Source: Faecalicoccus acidiformans (GTDB lineage: Bacteria; Bacillota_I; Bacilli_A; Erysipelotrichales; Erysipelotrichaceae). Taken from it: a stretch of 64,000 nucleotides of DNA. The notes below the pieces were generated by a model that worked only from the letters and a program-made list of their open reading frames with translations, made no database searches and was not told the DNA's origin. Shown here one piece after another: positions 59,332 through 64,000 of the stretch. How positions within the stretch are numbered: position 1 is the stretch's first letter; every line of letters begins with the position of its first letter. The stretch lies in NCBI RefSeq assembly GCF_014202635.1, contig NZ_JACHHD010000002.1, forward strand, positions 90,102 through 154,101, written 5' to 3'. The position numbers were made by a program, and so were the translations under genes.

Positions 59332-60153
59332 TCACAGCGCATTCATGCAGACATCGACCATATGGCGAATGACGGAATACTCTTCATAAGGCCCAAGCTC
59401 ATAATGAGCGACGGCCAGGGCTTCCTTTGTGCTTCCTGCCGGACAATAGGAGTGGTCAAAACAAGACAGCATGGAAACATCATTGATACCATCGCCATAA
59501 ACATAAATATCCTGATTTTGAATCTCTAACATATCAGCCAATTCTTGAACCGCATTTCCTTTTGTAACTCCTGCGCCCGTGATCTCTGCCAAACTGGGAA
59601 CACTGGGCGCATTGACGATCTTGTCCGCATGCTCTTTTGCCAGCTTATCTAAGAGTGGCCCCATCGAAGGATCTGTAAAATGCAGATTGACTTTAAAGAT
59701 CTCCTGATCCAAGATCCAATACGGATCACTTTCAAAAAAATAAGCTTCCAGATTTTTGACCATATCTTCTTTGATATCACGATTTCTCAACATCTGATTA
59801 GCCATATAGATCTTTTTAAAACTTTGTGCATCCTTGGTCGTATAAATTCCATCTATCGTCTGGTATTCAAATTGAAATGGGGTATCAAACAACAAGAAGT
59901 GCAGCACTTCTTTTTTCAGCGGGTGACGGATTAAGATCTTCTCATTTGGATCCAAGATACAAGAACCATTCATACAGATCACATAGCTTTTATTTAATTT
60001 AGCCGTTCGCAACAAGGATAAATTCCGCCCAGTGGATACAGTAAAAACATTTCCTGTCTCTTTGATGATCTGCAACCCGTGATTAATGATCCAATCGGCC
60101 CGATGTTTTCGATTTAGCAGCGTTCCATCCAAATCGCTCGCAAATAATTTCAT
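59332..60153 (-). CDS. HAD-superfamily hydrolase (Cof type)
   Basis: 273 residues. Motif I FASDLDGTLLN, motif II VSTGRNLS, the lysine in GVTKGNAVQELADML and motif III/IV YGDGINDVSML. The cap domain of class IIB lies in the middle (about 80-190). Sugar-phosphate or nucleotide phosphatase; substrate unknown. A second Cof-like HAD occurs at 53849-54628, with only distant similarity. A GGAG site precedes ATG 60153. Confidence 0.9.
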   Translation of the reverse strand: MKLFASDLDGTLLNRKHRADWIINHGLQIIKETGNVFTVSTGRNLSLLRTAKLNKSYVICMNGSCILDPNEKILIRHPLKKEVLHFLLFDTPFQFEYQTIDGIYTTKDAQSFKKIYMANQMLRNRDIKEDMVKNLEAYFFESDPYWILDQEIFKVNLHFTDPSMGPLLDKLAKEHADKIVNAPSVPSLAEITGAGVTKGNAVQELADMLEIQNQDIYVYGDGINDVSMLSCFDHSYCPAGSTKEALAVAHYELGPYEEYSVIRHMVDVCMNAL

Positions 60154-60227
60154 TCTCCAATGCCCTTTCTTTCGTCTTATTCATTATACATGATTTTTCA
60201 AATTCAAGTCCTAATCTGCGCAAATCT

Positions 60228-60256
60228 TTGACTTTCAAAAAAATGGCATCTAAAAT
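60228..60256 (+). promoter_or_regulatory. Promoter of metY-metA
   Basis: TTGACT (60228-60233), 17 bp, TAAAAT (60251-60256), 26 nt before metY. No room for, and no sign of, a SAM riboswitch. Confidence 0.65.
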
Positions 60257-60282
60257 AAGCGTATACGAAAAGAGGATTTAAT

Positions 60283-61563
60283 ATGAAAAATAAAGGAATT
60301 GGAACTCAATGTGTACAAGGCGGATACACCCCTGGAAATGGTGAACCCAGACAGATCCCTATCATTCAAAGTACAACTTTTAAATATGCGACCAGCGAAG
60401 ATATGGGAAAATTATTTGATTTAGAAGCCGAAGGATATTTTTATACTCGTCTACAGAACCCAACCAATGATGCAGTTGCGGCTAAGATTGCCGAATTGGA
60501 AGGTGGCAGCGCCGCTATGTTGACAAGCAGCGGACAGGCTGCAAACTTATTTGCGATCTTCAATATTGCCGGAAATGGTGATCATATCGTTGCCTCAAAT
60601 AGTATTTACGGAGGAACTTATAATCTTTTTGCGGTCACAATGAAGCGCATGGGCATTGATTTTACCTTTGTAGATCCGGACTGTTCTTTCGAGGAATTGG
60701 ATGCCGCGTTCCAGGATAACACAAAAGCTGTATTCGGTGAAACCATTGCCAATCCGGCTTTGACAGTATTAGATATTGAAAAATTTGCTCATGCTGCTCA
60801 TGCGCATGGGGTCCCTTTGATTATTGACAATACTTTTGCTACACCGGTTTTGTGCCGCCCGTTTGAATGGGGCGCGGATATCATCACGCACTCGACGACC
60901 AAATATATGGATGGTCATGGAACGGCTGTCGGCGGCTGCATTGTCGATTCCGGTAAATTTGACTGGACTCGATATCCTGATAAATTTCCGGGCTTGACTA
61001 CGCCGGATGAGAGTTATCACGGAATCACATATACCGAACGATTCGGCCTGGAAGGAGCTTTCATCACCAAAGCAACTGCTCAGCTGATGCGAGATTTGGG
61101 TAGTATTCAATCTCCGCAAAATGCCTTTTATTTAAATCTTGGATTAGAGAGCCTGCACGTTCGTATGCCTAGACATAGTCAAAACGCTTTAGCTGTCGCC
61201 ACCTTCCTGTCAAAACATCCTAAGATCCGCTCGGTTCAATACAGCGGATTGCCAGGTGATAAATACTATGATTTAGCACAAAAATATCTGCCAAATGGTT
61301 CTTGCGGTGTTGTAAGCTTTGAAATCGAAGGAGGACGTAAAGCAGCGGAACGTTTCATGAAACACCTCAAACTAGCGGCAATTGAGACTCATGTAGCCGA
61401 TGCCCGAACTTGCTGTCTGCATCCGGCAAGCAGTACCCATAGACAAATGAGCGAAGAGGAATTGAAAGCGGCCGGCATCAGTGCCGATATGGTTCGATTC
61501 TCTTGCGGGCTTGAGGATGCCGAAGATCTGATTCAAGACATCGATCAAGCATTGAACGCCTAG
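60283..61563 (+). CDS. metY: O-acetylhomoserine sulfhydrylase
   Basis: 426 residues. PLP-dependent Cys/Met-metabolism enzyme making homocysteine from O-acetylhomoserine and sulfide. The PLP lysine is in [13 protein letters not shown], with [18 protein letters not shown] and [20 protein letters not shown] binding the cofactor. Length (426) and the N-terminal [20 protein letters not shown] fit MetY rather than MetB/MetC (about 380). It is followed after 10 nt by metA, giving the two-step homoserine to homocysteine pair. Confidence 0.95.
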   Translation: MKNKGIGTQCVQGGYTPGNGEPRQIPIIQSTTFKYATSEDMGKLFDLEAEGYFYTRLQNPTNDAVAAKIAELEGGSAAMLTSSGQAANLFAIFNIAGNGDHIVASNSIYGGTYNLFAVTMKRMGIDFTFVDPDCSFEELDAAFQDNTKAVFGETIANPALTVLDIEKFAHAAHAHGVPLIIDNTFATPVLCRPFEWGADIITHSTTKYMDGHGTAVGGCIVDSGKFDWTRYPDKFPGLTTPDESYHGITYTERFGLEGAFITKATAQLMRDLGSIQSPQNAFYLNLGLESLHVRMPRHSQNALAVATFLSKHPKIRSVQYSGLPGDKYYDLAQKYLPNGSCGVVSFEIEGGRKAAERFMKHLKLAAIETHVADARTCCLHPASSTHRQMSEEELKAAGISADMVRFSCGLEDAEDLIQDIDQALNA

Positions 61564-61573
61564 GAGCTTTCCC

Positions 61574-62518
61574 ATGCCCATTAAAATTCCTAATGAATTG
61601 CCGGCATCCAAAACCCTTCGCGATGAAAATATTTTTGTGATGAACGAAACCCGTGCCATCACCCAAGATATACGTCCATTAAACATTCTGGTTTTAAATT
61701 TGATGCCGACGAAAATAGAAACGGAAACCCAACTGGCAAGACTTTTGGGAAACACTCCGATTCAGGTTGAATTGGAACTGATGCAGATGAAAAATCATCG
61801 TTCGAAAAATGTTTCGCAAGAACATATGCTGAAGTTTTACCAGACTTTTGATGCTTTTAAACATCGTTACTTTGATGGCATGGTCATCACTGGAGCTCCT
61901 TTAGAACATTTGGAATTCGAAGAAGTCGAATATTGGGACGAACTTTGTGGAATCATGGAATGGTCAAAAACCCATGTTCATTCAACCTTCCATATCTGTT
62001 GGGGAGCACAGGCAGGACTGTATTATCATTATGGAATCCCTAAAAAAACAATGGATCAAAAACTATTTGGAGTATTTCCGCATAGAGTGGTGCGCAAATC
62101 ATCCATCCTGTTTCGGGGATTTGATGATACATTCATGGTTCCACATTCACGTCACACATACAACGCCAGAGAAGATATTGATAAATGTCCTTATTTAAAG
62201 ATCTTGGCAGATAGCCAAGAAGCTGGGGTTTATGCTCTTGCCACAGAAGGATGCCGTCAAATCTTTATCACCGGACATTCAGAATATGATCCTCGAACCT
62301 TGGAAAAAGAATATTTGCGAGATAAAAAGAAAGGACTTCCTATCGAAGTCCCTAAAAACTATTATCCAAACGATGATGACTCTAAGAATCCTATGGTGAC
62401 TTGGAGAAGTGGCGCCAATTTACTTTATTCAAACTGGCTCAATTTTATCGTTTATCAGGATACTCCCTACGATATCCACGCAATTGAGCCTTTCCAAAAG
62501 ATCAAGATCCAAAAGTAG
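61574..62518 (+). CDS. metA: Homoserine O-acetyltransferase (MetA type)
   Basis: 314 residues. Catalytic Cys142 in [15 protein letters not shown], with the histidine in HSRHTYNA and the glutamate in TGHSEYD. Residue 111 is Glu ([11 protein letters not shown]); in MetA proteins Glu111 directs acetyl-CoA and Gly111 succinyl-CoA, so this one should make O-acetylhomoserine. That matches metY upstream, which uses that product. A GGAG site precedes ATG 61574. A hairpin follows the stop. Confidence 0.95.
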   Translation: MPIKIPNELPASKTLRDENIFVMNETRAITQDIRPLNILVLNLMPTKIETETQLARLLGNTPIQVELELMQMKNHRSKNVSQEHMLKFYQTFDAFKHRYFDGMVITGAPLEHLEFEEVEYWDELCGIMEWSKTHVHSTFHICWGAQAGLYYHYGIPKKTMDQKLFGVFPHRVVRKSSILFRGFDDTFMVPHSRHTYNAREDIDKCPYLKILADSQEAGVYALATEGCRQIFITGHSEYDPRTLEKEYLRDKKKGLPIEVPKNYYPNDDDSKNPMVTWRSGANLLYSNWLNFIVYQDTPYDIHAIEPFQKIKIQK

Positions 62519-62541
62519 CAGAACGAAACTGTTACTTTTTT
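62511..62541 (+). terminator. Terminator after metA
   Basis: AAAAGTAGCAG (62511-62521) pairs with CTGTTACTTTT (62529-62539; one G-U pair), followed by TTTTATG. Confidence 0.75.
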
Positions 62542-63377
62542 TATGACCAAAGAAGATCAGCGATTTCCTCAGCCGACAAGTTTTGAATGAATTGAGCATC
62601 GGATAAAGTATCTACATTCCATTGAAACTGATCGTAATTCGTCAAATAAGAAAGATCAACTTCACAGGACGGATATTTTTCGAACCACTTGGGGTAATGA
62701 GTGCTCATAATAGAAGATGCAAGTTCGACAGCTTTGGATGACTCGCCGCTTGCTAACAAGGTTCCACAAAGCCGAACGCCAGGGGGAGAAGAGTGAACTA
62801 ATAAAACACTACCATCATCACAGGTCCCTAAAGAAATATAGACGTGGCCTTCGTTAGAAAAGATATCGCCTGGTTTGTGATCAGTCACTTCCGAATATGG
62901 AGTAAAAGTTCCCCATCCATAAGATGCATATGTGCTAGCCATTTCTTGTGATTTCATAACATATCCTGATTGTCCAGATTCAGACTCCATCAAATTATAA
63001 ATAACCCAACCGACATAACCAGAACAATCCAACCCGTCATGAATCTGATAAAGTGTAGTCTGATAATCATAATTCGAAGATTGCTGTTCAAAGAAAATCT
63101 TCCATTGGCTGGAAAGCCCTAAAGTCGTTGCCTCGATTCCAGCACCAGTATCTTCTTCATTCCAGCCGCCGCCCCAAACATACATCGTCTGGCCAACGGG
63201 CTCCATCGCAATTTTCAAAAATTCCTGCAGCGTCTTATCGTTTTCTGCAACTGTGTCCTTTTGAGATACATTTTCATCCACTGTGCGATTTAAAAATAAA
63301 GAAAGTCCCAAGCCGGCTGTAAGAATCAAAATAAGGATGATCGCAAGAACTCGGGACCATTGAATATGACGTTTCAT
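62541..63377 (-). CDS. NlpC/P60-like cell-wall hydrolase, membrane anchored
   Basis: 278 residues. N-terminal membrane segment (LAIILILILTAGLGLSLFL, about 12-30), then the catalytic domain: GLDCSGYVGWVIYNLM with the Cys nucleophile, PGDIFSNEGHVYISLG with the His, and SSPPGVRLCG near the third polar residue. The first half has YVWGGGWNEEDTG, the usual YVWGG region of the family, and a lead segment on AMEPVGQTM. Probably a gamma-D-glutamyl endopeptidase on peptidoglycan. Separate from neighbours. Confidence 0.88.
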   Translation of the reverse strand: MKRHIQWSRVLAIILILILTAGLGLSLFLNRTVDENVSQKDTVAENDKTLQEFLKIAMEPVGQTMYVWGGGWNEEDTGAGIEATTLGLSSQWKIFFEQQSSNYDYQTTLYQIHDGLDCSGYVGWVIYNLMESESGQSGYVMKSQEMASTYASYGWGTFTPYSEVTDHKPGDIFSNEGHVYISLGTCDDGSVLLVHSSPPGVRLCGTLLASGESSKAVELASSIMSTHYPKWFEKYPSCEVDLSYLTNYDQFQWNVDTLSDAQFIQNLSAEEIADLLWS

Positions 63378-63426
63378 AAACCTTTTGAATCTCCATGCAG
63401 TATTTTAAAAGATTCAAAGCAAGGAA

Positions 63427-63816
63427 TCAAGCTTCAGAAGGTTGATATTTATGGATAATTTTTCTAAAAAAAGCTTCAATTTCTTTCGCACGCTTTCGAT
63501 CCTCGATATACTGATCGGTTCCTGTTTGTGTCTCTTCTTTTGATGTATAAACACAAAGAATGGTTTCATCATCCATGACGATTTTGACACCAACATAAAC
63601 ATATGGATCTGTCAAAATTGCCGGGATTCCAGGACCATGGGGCAAAAGCTGGGTAAAAGGAGGCTGACTTCCCTTAAATTTTGCTTTTTCATTTAATACC
63701 AAAGCTCTTTTAATCCGTCGATAATCAAATGTCCCATTTGTACCATTCTCGATTGTCATAGTTTTATCATTAAGATTAAATGAAACACCATCAAAATATT
63801 TTATAGTCTCTGACAT
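63427..63816 (-). CDS. Hypothetical soluble protein
   Basis: 129 residues from ATG 63816 (GAGGTGA 6 nt before); the earlier start at 63825 lies inside that site. Not recognised. It has a beta-rich centre (YFDGVSFNLNDKTMTIENG and PYVYVGVKIVMDDETILCVYTS) and a helical tail with many charged residues. No signal peptide. It lies between an NlpC-like gene and the 5S rRNA on the same strand, with its own promoter (63838-63866). Confidence 0.6.
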   Translation of the reverse strand: MSETIKYFDGVSFNLNDKTMTIENGTNGTFDYRRIKRALVLNEKAKFKGSQPPFTQLLPHGPGIPAILTDPYVYVGVKIVMDDETILCVYTSKEETQTGTDQYIEDRKRAKEIEAFFRKIIHKYQPSEA

Positions 63817-63837
63817 GTTGATCACCTCTTAATTACA

Positions 63838-63866
63838 TTATAAGATCGAACGTACTCAGATACAAT
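63838..63866 (-). promoter_or_regulatory. Promoter of the hypothetical gene at 63427-63816
   Basis: Minus strand TTGTAT, 17 bp, TATAAT (ending near 63838). The -35 lies inside an inverted motif ATACAATAGTATCAAA (63860-63875) that also occurs at 54707-54722. Confidence 0.55.
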
Positions 63867-63912
63867 AGTATCAAAAAAAAACTAAATAAATATTGAAAAA
63901 GCCAAAAAAAAA

Positions 63913-64000
63913 GGACCCGGCAACGAGCTATGTTCGCAGGGGCAAGCCCAACTATCTTCGCCGCGGAAGTGCTTAACTTCTGAGTTCGGTATGAGTTCAG
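63913..64000 (-). rRNA. rrf: 5S ribosomal RNA, 3' part (runs off the window)
   Basis: Read on the minus strand from the right edge: CATACCGAACTCAGAAGTTAAGC, then the loop and stem ending GCCGGGTCC near 63913. CCGAACTCAGAAGTTAAG is the conserved 5S core. A T-run follows as terminator (63903-63912). The rest of the rRNA operon lies beyond the window. Confidence 0.9.

Noticed and set aside
60154..60282. SAM riboswitch or T-box before metY
   Set aside because: The gap is 129 nt with a promoter only 26 nt from the start codon, leaving no room; no conserved core is visible.

Overview
The window is about 64 kb of chromosome from a low-to-moderate GC Bacillota. Strong AGGAG-type ribosome sites, DnaD, SmpB/ssrA, a YpmB-like protein next to dnaD, a sorbitol-type PTS, split transketolase and a bile-salt-hydrolase-like enzyme all fit a gut Firmicute. 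An Erysipelotrichales-like organism is my best guess, but no marker proves it. The right edge enters an rRNA operon (5S on the minus strand) and the left edge cuts an ABC permease gene.

Region 1 (1-25.4 kb) is mostly core genome. It holds a GntR(YtrA)-ABC operon with a readable autoregulatory operator, CBS/CorC proteins, xpt, ypmB-dnaD-nth, a YbaK-NCS2 permease operon, rubrerythrin, glycerate kinase, coaBC-coaX, recG, DegV, cyclophilin, and an ispD / degenerate ispD-like / P-type ATPase operon.

Region 2 (24.7-34.7 kb) is a sugar or polyol module. A glucitol/sorbitol-family PTS (IIC, IIBC, IIA, GutM) sits with a SorC regulator, a homoserine-dehydrogenase-like SAF oxidoreductase and a two-subunit transketolase. 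A second SorC regulator is divergent from a class II aldolase / YjbQ / archaeal-like triosephosphate isomerase operon. Related TAACATTTG-type motifs stand at both regulatory regions, so the two operons probably form one pathway. The substrate is not shown by the sequence.

Region 3 (38309-49024) is a 10.7-kb genomic island integrated in the 3' end of ssrA (tmRNA). An 18-bp direct repeat flanks it, the displaced old ssrA terminator lies just outside the left repeat, and a substitute terminator lies inside the right end. It carries a tyrosine integrase, a replication-like HTH protein, a small protein and a divergent XRE repressor. It also holds decayed Tn1549/Tn916-like pieces (integrase, relaxase tail, KTR protein, TnpV, RhuM). 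Next to the left end is a tandem array of three lipoprotein genes with nearly identical promoters, signal peptides and linkers but divergent C-terminal domains. This array is the best candidate for an undescribed system.

Region 4 (49-64 kb) returns to the chromosome: ssrA, smpB, CapA-like phosphoesterase, sugar epimerase, EFR1-type flavodoxin/ferredoxin, a choloylglycine hydrolase, HAD phosphatases, a heterodimeric ABC exporter, a YitT protein, metY-metA (acetyl-type by Glu111), an NlpC/P60-like enzyme and 5S rRNA. Several genes have a -10 box 6-7 nt before ATG and no ribosome site, suggesting leaderless transcripts.
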